64,000 bases of DNA from Pontibacterium sp049599735 (GCA_049599735.1 JBMYOX010000009.1:1-64000), one strand, 5' to 3'. Positions 26,022-35,027 are shown, numbered from the stretch's first letter. Notes: a model not told the origin generated them from the letters alone. A program made the numbers and translations.

Positions 26022-26321
26022 ATGTGCCTGGGCATTCCCGGTCAAATTACCATGATCCTTAATCAACCCGATGCATTAGCGCAGGTGGATGTCTGTGGTG
26101 TGAAGCGGCAGGTGAGTCTGGCTTGTGTGCTGCCGGATGATGGAAACCTGGAAGATTTAATCGGATGCTGGACGCTGGTGCATGTGGGTTTTGCCATGAG
26201 TCTGATTGATGAAGCGGAAGCGCAGAAAACACTGACTGTGCTGGCTGAGCTCAGTCAGCTTCAGGACGAAATGTATGCTTTGCAGGCCAGTGAGTTAAGC
26301 CAGACACAGGATGTCGAATAA
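26022..26321 (+). CDS. hypC: Hydrogenase assembly chaperone HypC
   Basis: A 99-residue protein beginning MCLGIPGQI, the invariant HypC/HybG start whose Cys2 binds the Fe(CN)2CO precursor with HypD. 'VDVCGVKRQVSLACVL' and 'GCWTLVHVGFAMSLIDEAEA' match the rest of the family. The C-terminal tail is slightly longer than in E. coli HypC. The stop overlaps the hypD start codon, so the pair is coupled. Confidence 0.95.
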   Translation: MCLGIPGQITMILNQPDALAQVDVCGVKRQVSLACVLPDDGNLEDLIGCWTLVHVGFAMSLIDEAEAQKTLTVLAELSQLQDEMYALQASELSQTQDVE

Positions 26322-27478
26322 TGAAGTTTGTAGATGAATTCCGTGACCCGGTGCTGGCAAAAGCCGTACTAAAAAGAATCCATGTGCTGGTGGATAAGAT
26401 ACCGGTCAGAGAGAACCGGCCTTTGCAGATTATGGAGGTATGCGGCGGGCATACTCATTCTATTTTTCGCTACGGATTGGAAGCGTTATTACCGGAGAAA
26501 CTGGAACTGGTGCACGGGCCTGGTTGTCCGGTCTGTGTATTACCCATGGGGCGGGTGGATGATTGTATTCGTATTGCAGAGCAGCCGGATGTTATTTTAA
26601 CCACTTTCGGAGACGCAATGCGGGTGCCGGGTTCGAGGAAAAACCTGCAACAGGCCAAAGCAGAAGGTTGTGATATCCGGATGGTTTATTCGCCAATGGA
26701 TGCTCTGGCACTGGCACATCAGTACCCGGATAAAAAGGTGGTTTTTTTTGGGCTGGGCTTTGAAACCACCATGCCCGCAACCGCACTCACGCTCCAGCAG
26801 GCAAAAAAAGAGGGCATCACTAACTTCTTCCTGTTCTGTAACCACATCACCATTATTCCCACGATAAAAGCCATTCTGGATTTGCCCGAGATGTTTATAG
26901 ACGGTTTTCTGGGGCCGGGCCATGTCAGTATGGTAATTGGTCAGGCACCTTATGAGTTTATTGCCCGTTCTTACCAGCGCCCTCTGGTGATTGCCGGGTT
27001 TGAGCCGCTGGATATTTTGCAATCCTTACTGATGATCCTGGAGCAATTGCAGGCAGGTGAAGCAAAGGTAGAAAACCAGTACAGCCGGATTGTGCCGGCG
27101 CAGGGTAATCCACAGGCGTTAAACGCAATCTCTGAAGTGTTTGAATTACGTGATTTTTTTGAATGGCGAGGGCTGGGCTCTATCGAACACTCCGGGGTGA
27201 AAATACGTCAGGCCTATGCAGATTTTGATGCCGAAGTTGTTTTTGCGCTGCCCAATATTACGGTTGCCGACCCTTCTGCCTGTCAGTGTGGTGAGGTGTT
27301 AAAAGGCCTGATGAAACCCTGGCAGTGCAGCGCGTTTGGCAAAACCTGCACACCGGACAATCCTGTTGGGGCTTTGATGGTCTCAACCGAAGGGGCCTGT
27401 TCGGCCTACTACAGTTACGGTAAACATTTTGCCGATAGCCAGGTTGAAAACCAGACTAAAACCCAGACCTGGACCTAA
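26321..27478 (+). CDS. hypD: Hydrogenase formation protein HypD
   Basis: A 385-residue iron-sulfur protein that, with HypC, carries the Fe(CN)2CO unit. Family cysteines are visible in 'MEVCGGHTHSI', 'VHGPGCPVCVLPMGRVD', 'SACQCGEVLKG' and 'CSAFGKTCTPDNPVGALMVSTEGACSAYY'. The length is normal. It is fully within the hyp operon, between hypC (overlapping) and hypE (34 bases). Confidence 0.96.
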   Translation: MKFVDEFRDPVLAKAVLKRIHVLVDKIPVRENRPLQIMEVCGGHTHSIFRYGLEALLPEKLELVHGPGCPVCVLPMGRVDDCIRIAEQPDVILTTFGDAMRVPGSRKNLQQAKAEGCDIRMVYSPMDALALAHQYPDKKVVFFGLGFETTMPATALTLQQAKKEGITNFFLFCNHITIIPTIKAILDLPEMFIDGFLGPGHVSMVIGQAPYEFIARSYQRPLVIAGFEPLDILQSLLMILEQLQAGEAKVENQYSRIVPAQGNPQALNAISEVFELRDFFEWRGLGSIEHSGVKIRQAYADFDAEVVFALPNITVADPSACQCGEVLKGLMKPWQCSAFGKTCTPDNPVGALMVSTEGACSAYYSYGKHFADSQVENQTKTQTWT

Positions 27479-27512
27479 GCGAAACCCCTTTGGCTAATCA
27501 GGGAATCATTTT

Positions 27513-28574
27513 ATGGAAAAGCCGGTCAGGCACAAGTTCACCGCAAAAACGATCACTCTCGCACATGGGGCAGGCGGTAAAGCCATGCGAGACCTTATAG
27601 AGCATATTTTTGTTGATAGTTTTGATAATGAGCACTTAAATGCGCTGGAAGATCAGGCACGGTTTACGCTGACAGAGCTGTACGCCCAAGGGATTCAGGC
27701 AGGCAGCCGACTGGCTTTTACCACGGATTCTTATGTGGTTGATCCGGTTGAGTTTAACGGCGGTGATATAGGCACCCTGGCTGTGAATGGCACAGTGAAT
27801 GATCTGGCCGTTTCCGGTGCGATTCCTAAATACTTATCCTGCGGCATGATTCTGGAAGAGGGATTGGAGATTAATCTGCTGCGCAGAATAGTTGCCTCCA
27901 TGCGCAGGGCGGCTGATGAAGCGGGAGTCACTATCGTCACGGGTGACACTAAAGTGGTGCCTAAAGGAAAAGCCGATAAAATTTTTATCAATACCAGTGG
28001 TATTGGTGTTATCGCCAAAGGTATTGAGATAGTGGCAACGCGCTGCCAGCCCGGTGATAAGGTTATTGTAAATGGTTTTGTGGGGGATCATGGGGCGGCT
28101 ATTCTGAATGCCCGTGGCGATCTGGCGCTGGATGTGGAGCTGGCAACCGATTGTCAGCCACTGCATGGACTTATCCAGAGCATGCTGGCTGTTTGTCCGG
28201 ATATTCATGCATTACGTGATGCATCCCGTGGCGGTGTGGCAACGGTATTAAACGAGTTTGCGGAAGCGTCCGATGTGTTAATCCGTGTCTTTGAAGGCCA
28301 GGTGCCGGTGCGCAATGAAGTGCGGGGTGTGTGTGAAATACTGGGGCTGGATGCACTTTATTTTGCTAACGAAGGTAAGCTGGTGGCCGTGGTGCCTGCT
28401 GATAAAGCCGATGCACTTCTAGCGGTGATGCAGGCCCATCCGGCCGGGTTAAACGCATCGGTTATTGGTGAGGTAACTGATGAGCATAAAGGGCGGGTGT
28501 TCGTGAAAACAGATTTTGGGGGTGAGCGTATTCTGGACCGTCTGGTGGGTGAGCAGTTGCCGCGTATTTGTTAA
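27513..28574 (+). CDS. hypE: Hydrogenase maturation dehydratase HypE
   Basis: A 353-residue AIR-synthase-fold protein that dehydrates the carbamoyl group to a thiocyanate on its C-terminal cysteine. The protein ends in PRIC, the required terminal motif. The N-terminal 'ITLAHGAGGKAMRDLI', 'FTTDSYVVDPVEFNGGDIG' and 'VTGDTKVVPKG' fit the ATP-binding core. It is the last gene of the operon; no hydrogenase structural gene follows. Confidence 0.96.
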   Translation: MEKPVRHKFTAKTITLAHGAGGKAMRDLIEHIFVDSFDNEHLNALEDQARFTLTELYAQGIQAGSRLAFTTDSYVVDPVEFNGGDIGTLAVNGTVNDLAVSGAIPKYLSCGMILEEGLEINLLRRIVASMRRAADEAGVTIVTGDTKVVPKGKADKIFINTSGIGVIAKGIEIVATRCQPGDKVIVNGFVGDHGAAILNARGDLALDVELATDCQPLHGLIQSMLAVCPDIHALRDASRGGVATVLNEFAEASDVLIRVFEGQVPVRNEVRGVCEILGLDALYFANEGKLVAVVPADKADALLAVMQAHPAGLNASVIGEVTDEHKGRVFVKTDFGGERILDRLVGEQLPRIC

Positions 28575-28764
28575 ACGCACTGACAATAAAGTGGCCACAC
28601 AATAGATTTGTTCTTTCGCGTATCCAGGGCGTTAAAACGGGGGCTTCTTCCATAAAATTATCTTTGTCTTTACCTGTTTCTGCACTACAATTCGCCCACT
28701 AAAAAACCGGTTTTTGAATCGATTTTTAACCCCTTTGAATATGTAATACTGGAGATCAGCAACG

Positions 28765-29571
28765 TTGACATCGAATGGTAAAATCAGACTGCAGGGCTTT
28801 AATAATCTGACTAAAAGCCTGAGTTTTTGTATTTATGATGTTTGCTATGCGAAGACCGCCGAGCAGAAAGCAGAATACATCGAATATATTGATGAGCAGT
28901 ACAATGCAGACCGTCTGACGGAGATTCTGACCGAGGTTTGCGAAATAATCGGTGCTAATATTCTCAACGTCGCTCGCCAGGATTATGAACCACAGGGCGC
29001 CAGCGTTACCATTCTGGTGGCTGAAGAGCCTATTAAAGAAGTTGAGGCTTATCAGGCTGAAGAGCCAGGCCCTTTGCCGGATTCGGTTGTTGCCCATCTG
29101 GATAAAAGTCATATCTGTGTACACACTTATCCTGAAGCGCACCCGGATGACGGTATTTGTACGTTCCGGGCGGATATTGAAGTGTCCACCTGTGGGGTTA
29201 TCTCACCCCTTAAAGCGTTGAACTACCTGATACATAAGCTGGAATCGGATATTGTCACTATTGATTATCGTGTGCGTGGTTTTACCCGGGATATCGAGGG
29301 TATTAAGCACTATATTGATCACGATATTAACTCGATTCAGAATTTTATCAGTGAAGATATCCGTGAAATGTACAGCATGGTGGATGTGAACGTTTATCAG
29401 GAAAATATCTTCCATACCAAGATGATGCTGAATGATTATGATCTGGAACAGTATCTGTTTGGCACTACGCTTGAGGACCTGACCGGGAAAGAAGTTAACG
29501 AAATTACCGAGCGCCTCTTTAGGGAGATGCGTGAGATTTTCTACGGCCGTAACCTGCCGGATATGTCTTAA
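28765..29571 (+). CDS. speD: S-adenosylmethionine decarboxylase proenzyme
   Basis: A 268-residue E. coli-type SpeD. It makes decarboxylated SAM for spermidine synthesis and self-cleaves to form a pyruvoyl cofactor. The cleavage region 'LDKSHICVHTYPEAHPDDGICTFRADIEVSTCG' is intact; the processed serine is about residue 115, in D-K-S-H. The start codon is a TTG with GGAG ten bases upstream; no in-frame ATG precedes the conserved region. The downstream gene is separated by a strong terminator, so it is probably monocistronic; speE is not in the window. Confidence 0.94.
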   Translation: MTSNGKIRLQGFNNLTKSLSFCIYDVCYAKTAEQKAEYIEYIDEQYNADRLTEILTEVCEIIGANILNVARQDYEPQGASVTILVAEEPIKEVEAYQAEEPGPLPDSVVAHLDKSHICVHTYPEAHPDDGICTFRADIEVSTCGVISPLKALNYLIHKLESDIVTIDYRVRGFTRDIEGIKHYIDHDINSIQNFISEDIREMYSMVDVNVYQENIFHTKMMLNDYDLEQYLFGTTLEDLTGKEVNEITERLFREMREIFYGRNLPDMS

Positions 29572-29596
29572 TTTCAGGTTGATACGATGGAATGAT

Positions 29597-29624
29597 AAAA
29601 ACGCGGTCAGACCCGCGTTTTTTT
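29597..29624 (+). terminator. Rho-independent terminator after speD
   Basis: A ten-base stem AAAAACGCGG/CCGCGTTTTT (29597-29606 and 29613-29622) with a six-base loop, followed by further T residues. Confidence 0.88.
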
Positions 29625-29733
29625 ATGCCTGCGAACTTTGCCAATTGCTTTTATACTCTGAACTCAGAGTAGCCCGGGTTAATATGTCATTTACAGCAAA
29701 CCTTTACAGGTATCTGACGCACAGGAGGCGGAC

Positions 29734-30627
29734 GTGGCATCAAAGCTGGTGGTAGCAATTTCATCACGTGCCCTGTTCAATTTTGAGCAGGAAAACGAAG
29801 TTTATGAAATGCAGGATACAAGCATTTATGAACAGTATCAGCTTGAACGGCTGGAACAGGCGGCCAAGCCGGGTGTGGCTTATTCGCTGATAAAAAAACT
29901 GCTGGCGTTTAATGGCCAGGGTGAAGAACATGTCGAAGTGGTGATCCTGTCGCGTAATGATCCTGTCAGTGGTTTGCGGGTATTCCATTCAGGAAAGGAG
30001 CATGGTTTATCGCTGGAACGGGGCGTATTCACCCGGGGGCGCTCGCCTTTTCCCTACTTAAAACCTTTACAGGCCAATCTCTTTTTATCAGCCAATGCTG
30101 ACGATATTCGTGAAGCGCTGAACCTGGGTTTTCCGGCGGCTTGTGTTTATCCGGAATCGCGTGCTGCCAGTGAAACTTATGCCCGTGAAGTTCGGATTGC
30201 TTTTGATGGTGATGCGGTTTTGTTTTCAGATGAAGCGGAGCAGGTCTTTCAGCAGGAAGGGTTGGACGCGTTTCATGCTCATGAGCAAACCCATATAGCC
30301 CGCCCGTTGCCTGCGGGGCCTTTTAAGCCTTTTTTGGAAGCGGTCCAGGCATTACAAACACTTAAAGATTCACCGATGAGGCTGCGCACGGCTTTAGTGA
30401 CAGCCCGTAGTGCACCGGCCCATGAACGGGCGATCCGCACACTGATGCAGTGGAAAATTGAAGTGGATGAGGCGATGTTTCTGGGCGGGCTTGAAAAAGG
30501 GCCTTTTCTGAAAGAGTTTGAGCCTGACTTTTTCTTTGATGACCAGCGCAGCCACTGTGAATCAGGTGCACAAGCAGGCCCCACCGGCCAGGTGGTGGCC
30601 GGTATTAAAAATACGCAGACTCGTTAG
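29734..30627 (+). CDS. 5'-nucleotidase (cytosolic NT5C1-like family)
   Basis: A 297-residue protein that reads like the bacterial members of the cytosolic 5'-nucleotidase family. An early 'LVVAISSRALFNFEQENEVYE' is followed by 'VVILSRNDPVSGLRVFHS', 'FTRGRSPFPYLKPLQANLFLSANADDI', 'IAFDGDAVLFSDEAE' (the haloacid-dehalogenase-like acidic motif) and 'FFFDDQRSHC' near the end. It would dephosphorylate nucleoside monophosphates. The start is GTG at 29734, with AGGAGG seven bases away. The stop overlaps the convergent small gene by four bases. Substrate preference is unknown. Confidence 0.8.
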   Translation: MASKLVVAISSRALFNFEQENEVYEMQDTSIYEQYQLERLEQAAKPGVAYSLIKKLLAFNGQGEEHVEVVILSRNDPVSGLRVFHSGKEHGLSLERGVFTRGRSPFPYLKPLQANLFLSANADDIREALNLGFPAACVYPESRAASETYAREVRIAFDGDAVLFSDEAEQVFQQEGLDAFHAHEQTHIARPLPAGPFKPFLEAVQALQTLKDSPMRLRTALVTARSAPAHERAIRTLMQWKIEVDEAMFLGGLEKGPFLKEFEPDFFFDDQRSHCESGAQAGPTGQVVAGIKNTQTR

Positions 30628-30953
30628 GCGCTTTTCAGGCCTGCTTCCAGTTTGCGCTTGATAGCCAGGTAGCGGGGGGTTGGTCCTATATCTTCGTAGA
30701 TAGGATCACCATCTTCAACACGAATCACTTTATTACCCTGTCGGTAAGGCAGAGACGCCTCAACTTCTTGTAATACTGTATGCAGCAGGGCGGGAATCAG
30801 CTCGTCCACCTCCATATCAAAGACATCACAAAGTGCTTCAATGCGGATCATATCCTCCTTATCAATGGGAAAAGTTACCTGTGATAAATCTGCTTTATGG
30901 TTTGCCTTACGTTCAAGCTCATCTAACAGGTGAATAACATGCTGGTTAGCCAT
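30624..30953 (-). CDS. Small conserved protein of unknown function
   Basis: A 109-residue cytoplasmic protein, mostly helical, with 'HVIHLLDELERKANHKADLSQVTFPIDKED' at the N terminus and 'PTPRYLAIKRKLEAG' at the C terminus. It resembles small gammaproteobacterial proteins that pipelines call pilin assembly or type 1 pili tip component, a label that I do not trust as a function. The ATG at 30953 has GGAG six bases upstream; an in-frame TTG four codons earlier overlaps that ribosome site and is rejected. It converges tail to tail with the nucleotidase gene. Confidence 0.7.
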   Translation of the reverse strand: MANQHVIHLLDELERKANHKADLSQVTFPIDKEDMIRIEALCDVFDMEVDELIPALLHTVLQEVEASLPYRQGNKVIRVEDGDPIYEDIGPTPRYLAIKRKLEAGLKSA

Positions 30954-31133
30954 AATAAACTCCAATCTTAAAACCTTGATTTAAAGCATAGTTTAAGTTT
31001 GCACTAAATGTTGATTAAGTATTTGTTGTTAAGCATAAAAAACGAAAAATAGTCCTTTAATTCAGAGGGTTTTATCCGGTGGTTTTTTTCATTAGACTGG
31101 CGGGCCTTTGGTTGCACAATTAAGGATTTTGGA

Positions 31134-31580
31134 ATGGCAAATATCAGGGTGCTGGTGGGTTCTACTTACGGTAATGCAATGCAGGTGGCAGAAGACTGCA
31201 CTGAGCAGTTAATCGCATCAGGTCATCAGGTGATGCTGCTTGAACAGCCCTCTCTGGATGAAGTGATGGCTGAAGAGGCAGAGGTGTTATTGGTTTGCAC
31301 CGCCACAATCGGCATGGGTGAAATTCCGGAAAATCTGATGCCTTTGTATCTGCAATTAAGGGAAGAGGCGCCCCCTATGCCGGAGAAACGTTATGGGCTG
31401 ATTGTGCTGGGTGACAGCGGTTATGAATATTTTGCCCATGCGGGTGAATTGATGGATGAGATTTTGCAGGAACTACAGTTAACACGTGTTGGGCAGTCAC
31501 TGGTGATTGATGCTTGTGAAACGGCAGATCCGGAAGAAGCGGCGGAGGCCTGGATCAGCACCTGGGCTGCACTGCTCTGA
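31134..31580 (+). CDS. Flavodoxin family protein (MioC-like)
   Basis: A 148-residue flavodoxin-fold protein. The FMN phosphate loop is GSTYGNAMQVAED (residues 8-20). 'VCTATIGMGEIPEN' and 'IVLGDSGYEYFAHAGELMDEIL' form the other cofactor loops. It would carry electrons using FMN in the cytoplasm; MioC-like proteins in E. coli take part in biotin synthase and other radical-enzyme reactions. It has an AAGGA ribosome site and stands alone between unrelated genes. Confidence 0.87.
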   Translation: MANIRVLVGSTYGNAMQVAEDCTEQLIASGHQVMLLEQPSLDEVMAEEAEVLLVCTATIGMGEIPENLMPLYLQLREEAPPMPEKRYGLIVLGDSGYEYFAHAGELMDEILQELQLTRVGQSLVIDACETADPEEAAEAWISTWAALL

Positions 31581-31599
31581 AAATGATTAATATCCACAA

Positions 31600-31635
31600 A
31601 TAAAGCCGCGCGGCGAATAAACCGGGCGACTTTAT
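31600..31635. terminator. Imperfect convergent hairpin
   Basis: ATAAAG at 31600-31605 pairs with CTTTAT at 31630-31635 and the stem continues inward with GC pairs and one mismatch. It lies between the flavodoxin gene and the convergent nfsA gene, so it may stop both. The stem is imperfect. Confidence 0.35.
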
Positions 31636-31643
31636 CTCAACAT

Positions 31644-32381
31644 TTATTTAAGCAAAAAGCCTTTGCTCTTCAGGAACGCCAGCATATGGGGGCGTGATTC
31701 TTTCACCAGCATGCCGGAGATTTGCTCACTCCAGGTCATATCTTTCTGACCTTTGGTGCGTGTGTGGTAATACTCGCTGATTTGAACGTCATACGCTTCG
31801 ATTTTCTCGCGATCCTCATGCTCGTCATAAGTATCCTGTTTTAAAACCACATTGACCGGCAGACGGGGTTTAACCTCAGGGTTCTGGTTCGGGTATCCCA
31901 GGCAAAGACCAAATACCGGGTAGACCAGCTCAGGCAGTTTCAGCAGGCCGGAAACTTCTGCGATATTGTTTCGTAAACCACCAATATACACCGTGCCAAG
32001 GCCCAGCGACTCTGCCGCAACCACCAGGTTTTGTGCAAATAAAGCGCAGTCGAGTGAGGCGGTCATAAACTGTTCGGTAAACCCGGACTGCATCTCGGCG
32101 TTGTGCATCTCACAGGCAAGCTGGTGACGTTTCATATCAGCACAAAATACCAGGAAAGTCGGGGCTGAAGTCACATAAGCCTGGCCACCGGCACAGCGAG
32201 CCAGTTGTTCTCGGGTGTCCGGTTGATTAACCTGGATGACCGTACAGGCCTGGATAAAGCTGGAAGTTGCCGCCGCCTGACCGGCTTCGATCAGGGTATT
32301 GATGGTCGCCTGGTCGATCGATTCTGGTTTGAAGTGACGAATGGAACGGTGTGCTTTCAACAGGTCAATGACGGGATTCAT
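31644..32381 (-). CDS. nfsA: Oxygen-insensitive NADPH nitroreductase, NfsA type
   Basis: A 245-residue FMN enzyme of the NfsA/FRP group. FMN-binding features: 'LLKAHRSIRHFKPE' near the start, 'AGQAAATSSFIQACTVIQV', and 'AAESLGLGTVYIGGLRNNI'. 'PVFGLCLGYP' is followed by 'KPRLPVNVVLKQDTY', as in NfsA. It reduces nitroaromatics and quinones using NADPH in the cytoplasm. Its length matches E. coli NfsA (about 240). It lies 37 bases after the PRPP synthetase gene on the same strand but has no obvious functional link with it. Confidence 0.92.
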   Translation of the reverse strand: MNPVIDLLKAHRSIRHFKPESIDQATINTLIEAGQAAATSSFIQACTVIQVNQPDTREQLARCAGGQAYVTSAPTFLVFCADMKRHQLACEMHNAEMQSGFTEQFMTASLDCALFAQNLVVAAESLGLGTVYIGGLRNNIAEVSGLLKLPELVYPVFGLCLGYPNQNPEVKPRLPVNVVLKQDTYDEHEDREKIEAYDVQISEYYHTRTKGQKDMTWSEQISGMLVKESRPHMLAFLKSKGFLLK

Positions 32382-32418
32382 GAAATGTGCTCTTATTGGG
32401 GAAAATAGAATGATTGTA

Positions 32419-33312
32419 TTATCCGGCTTTGTGGTTCAGCTGATTGATGGCGGCTGTCGCTAAAGGCTTTGCAATATCAATCCGGTTGCTGTCATGGGGA
32501 ATACTGTTGGTGGTTACCACCCTGGCAGCCTGGCTGAGTGATTTATACGCTTGCCCGGCAAACAGACCATGAACACCGATGCAGCAGGGTTGCTGAAGGC
32601 CGGAACTTTCAAGGTGGTCAATGGTACTCAGCATTGTTCGGCCACTGGATATAATGTCATCGATCAGGACAGGCGTATAACCTTGCCAGCGCTCAACTTC
32701 CGGCAGGGAAACCTCTACTTCGTAGTCACCGTGACGTACTTTTGTGAGCACCTGAAAGGGAGCGCCAGCCAGCGTCGCAACCTGAGAAACCCATTGTTCA
32801 CTTTCCATATCCGGGCCGATCAAAAGGGGTCGGGTGATATTTTCTTTGACCCATTGTGCAATCAGCGGGGCTGCCGGCACCACCTGACCGGGTATGCTAT
32901 AAATTTCATCCAGGCTGTTGTAACGATGCAGGTGAGGATCCATTGTAATCAGCCAGTCCAGTTCATTGGACAGCAGGCGGGCAAAAGGCCGTGAGCTGAC
33001 ACATTCACCGGCTTTAAACCGTTTATCCTGTCGCATATAGGCCAGATAAGGAGTTATGAGCCCGACCTGACGTGCACCTAACTCTCGCAGGGTATCGGTC
33101 AGAAAAATCAGGCGCAGGGTCTTTTCATCGGGCTGGTATAAATTGCAAAAGATAATAACATCACGCTGCTGACAATCGTTCAGCACACGAAGGTAACTTT
33201 CCCCATCAGGAAAATGACGCTGTTCCAGTTCACCTTTTTCGGCCTGGATTAATGCACACAGGTTGTCTGCCAGCGTCTGGTCAGAGGCCAGGTTAAAGAG
33301 AAGAGGTCGCAT
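32419..33312 (-). CDS. Divergent ribose-phosphate pyrophosphokinase (PRPP synthetase)
   Basis: A 297-residue Prs-family protein. The PRPP-binding signature VLIDDIISSGRTM lies near residue 215, and 'DPHLHRYNSLDEIYSIP' replaces the usual DLHA...GFF stretch of housekeeping bacterial Prs. It is shorter than canonical Prs (about 315) and more like archaeal or secondary types. The ATG at 33312 has AAGGAG eight bases upstream and overlaps the end of the phosphorylase gene by 20 bases, so the two are coupled. It would make PRPP from ribose 5-phosphate, or use the sugar phosphate released by its partner. A second, housekeeping prs probably exists elsewhere. Confidence 0.85.
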   Translation of the reverse strand: MRPLLFNLASDQTLADNLCALIQAEKGELEQRHFPDGESYLRVLNDCQQRDVIIFCNLYQPDEKTLRLIFLTDTLRELGARQVGLITPYLAYMRQDKRFKAGECVSSRPFARLLSNELDWLITMDPHLHRYNSLDEIYSIPGQVVPAAPLIAQWVKENITRPLLIGPDMESEQWVSQVATLAGAPFQVLTKVRHGDYEVEVSLPEVERWQGYTPVLIDDIISSGRTMLSTIDHLESSGLQQPCCIGVHGLFAGQAYKSLSQAARVVTTNSIPHDSNRIDIAKPLATAAINQLNHKAG

Positions 33313-34840
33313 CAAAAGACTCCTTGTCGGTACTCAGATGAATAACCTCAGGATGGGCCTCAAGGTATTCAACGGCATAGTTTAATTCACCCATGCTCTC
33401 GGCATGGATGGTTAGCATGGCCTGATTGGGGTGCACAGGCTCATTAAGTTTAACATGTAACTCTACGCCCGCTGCAGGGTCTGCGGGTGCGCCTGCGAGT
33501 TTTGCAACCTGAGACAGGCGGCGATTATCAACACTGATGACCCGACCCTGCTGATGGGCGATCAGCTCAAAGTGGTAAGGTGCAATGGGCGGTTCACGTA
33601 ACCCTCCCTGGGCCTTGCAGATTTGGTGGAATTTTTTCCAGGCGTTACCGTTATCCAGTTGTTGGCGCGCCTGTTGCTGTCCCTGACCTTTGGGTAAGTC
33701 GGTCACCATCTCCAGCATGGCTCCGGCCACTTCAATCGCACGTTTTTTTAAATCCTGGGGGGCATTAGCGGCATTTTGTAAGACGGCTACTATATCCCGG
33801 GCTTCGAGCGCAGGGCCTATGCCTGTTCCCACCGGCTGGCGACCATCGGTAAACAGGATGTCGATGGTTAGCCCCAGGGACTTTCCAACTTTACGAAAAC
33901 TGGCGGCCAGTTTCTCTGCGGATTCCGGACTGCGCACTTTAGCGGTAGGGCCTACGGGCATATCGATCAGTACATGAGTGGCACCGGCAGCAATTTTTTT
34001 GGACAACACAGAGGCGATTAGCTGGCCCTCACTGTCTATATCCAGTGCACGTTCAACTTTGATTAACAGGTCATCCGCCGGAGACAGTCGCACAGAACCA
34101 CCCCAGGCCAGGCAGCCACCGTGTTGACAGACAACCGCTTTCATCTCCTCCAGAGACAAAGACACATTGGTCAGTGTTTCCATGGTATCGGCGGTGCCGG
34201 CAGGCGAGGTAATCGCACGTGAGGAGGTTTTGGGAACGGTCAGGCCACAGGCGGTAAGAATTGAAACAACAATCGGTGTGGTGCGATTACCGGGCAGGCC
34301 ACCGACTGAGTGTTTATCCACAACGATTGGCAGGTTCCACTCGATACGACTGCCCGCATTAATCATCGCTTCGGTCAGGTAGGTGATCTCGCGGTTATTC
34401 AGGTTTTCGTTGCCGCAGGCGGTAATAAATGCGGCCAGGTGTACATCGGCATATCGACCCGCCACTATATCCTCAATAATCTCCGTCATCTGGTTTCGCT
34501 TCAGGCTATGACCGTAGACCTTAGATCGCACATGGGACAATGAACCAATAGGGGCGGGGTGAGATGCCCAGAGACTGTCACCATCGGACAGCTGTAATTT
34601 GTTCCAGGCTGACTCTGACAGGCCGATTTCGCCCTGTTGCAGCAGGTCGCTGGTTACGATGTTTAATGTTGCAATAATATGCATTTGTTCAGTGCGTACC
34701 AGCACCCGGGACAAGGCAGAAAAGCCTTCGGATTTGCAAATGGCGCTGTCTGCGCGCAGGTAGATGGTCAGTTCCTGGCGAGTATCTAACCCAAGCCGTC
34801 GGGCCTTGAGGGGGGTCATCCGTTCCGGAATTATATTCAT
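33293..34840 (-). CDS. Thymidine phosphorylase family protein, long AMP-phosphorylase-like form
   Basis: A 515-residue nucleoside phosphorylase II family protein. An N-terminal extension of about 90 residues, absent from E. coli DeoA, is shared with the archaeal AMP phosphorylase type. The catalytic region has 'DKHSVGGLPGNRTTPIVVSILTACGL', 'SSRAITSPAGTADTMETLTNV', and 'GGCLAWGGSVRLSPADDLLI'. 'VGPTAKVRS' and 'ILFTDGRQPVGTGIGPALEARD' follow. It would cleave a nucleoside or NMP with phosphate to give ribose 1-phosphate or ribose 1,5-bisphosphate. The start ATG 34840 is preceded by GGAGGTG; an upstream GTG is rejected. Coupling with a Prs gene supports a nucleotide salvage role. Confidence 0.87.
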   Translation of the reverse strand: MNIIPERMTPLKARRLGLDTRQELTIYLRADSAICKSEGFSALSRVLVRTEQMHIIATLNIVTSDLLQQGEIGLSESAWNKLQLSDGDSLWASHPAPIGSLSHVRSKVYGHSLKRNQMTEIIEDIVAGRYADVHLAAFITACGNENLNNREITYLTEAMINAGSRIEWNLPIVVDKHSVGGLPGNRTTPIVVSILTACGLTVPKTSSRAITSPAGTADTMETLTNVSLSLEEMKAVVCQHGGCLAWGGSVRLSPADDLLIKVERALDIDSEGQLIASVLSKKIAAGATHVLIDMPVGPTAKVRSPESAEKLAASFRKVGKSLGLTIDILFTDGRQPVGTGIGPALEARDIVAVLQNAANAPQDLKKRAIEVAGAMLEMVTDLPKGQGQQQARQQLDNGNAWKKFHQICKAQGGLREPPIAPYHFELIAHQQGRVISVDNRRLSQVAKLAGAPADPAAGVELHVKLNEPVHPNQAMLTIHAESMGELNYAVEYLEAHPEVIHLSTDKESFDATSSL

Positions 34841-35027
34841 AGAAAGCACCTCCGTTAAACTTAGTATAAGTGACTGACTCTCAAACTGAAATTAGTGTGG
34901 AGGCTCTATTGTTATGCAGACAGTCAGCCGTTGTCAGAAACTGAAGGGGCATTGACGTTTTTACAGTTGCATCAAGCTGATAGAATAGGCGAATTCAGCC
35001 CAAACCTGTTGTGGAGATAAAGGATAA

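Noticed and set aside
28702..28715. AAAAACCGGTTTTT palindrome before speD
   Set aside because: Perfect but without a loop, and too short for a terminator; it may be chance in an AT-rich gap.
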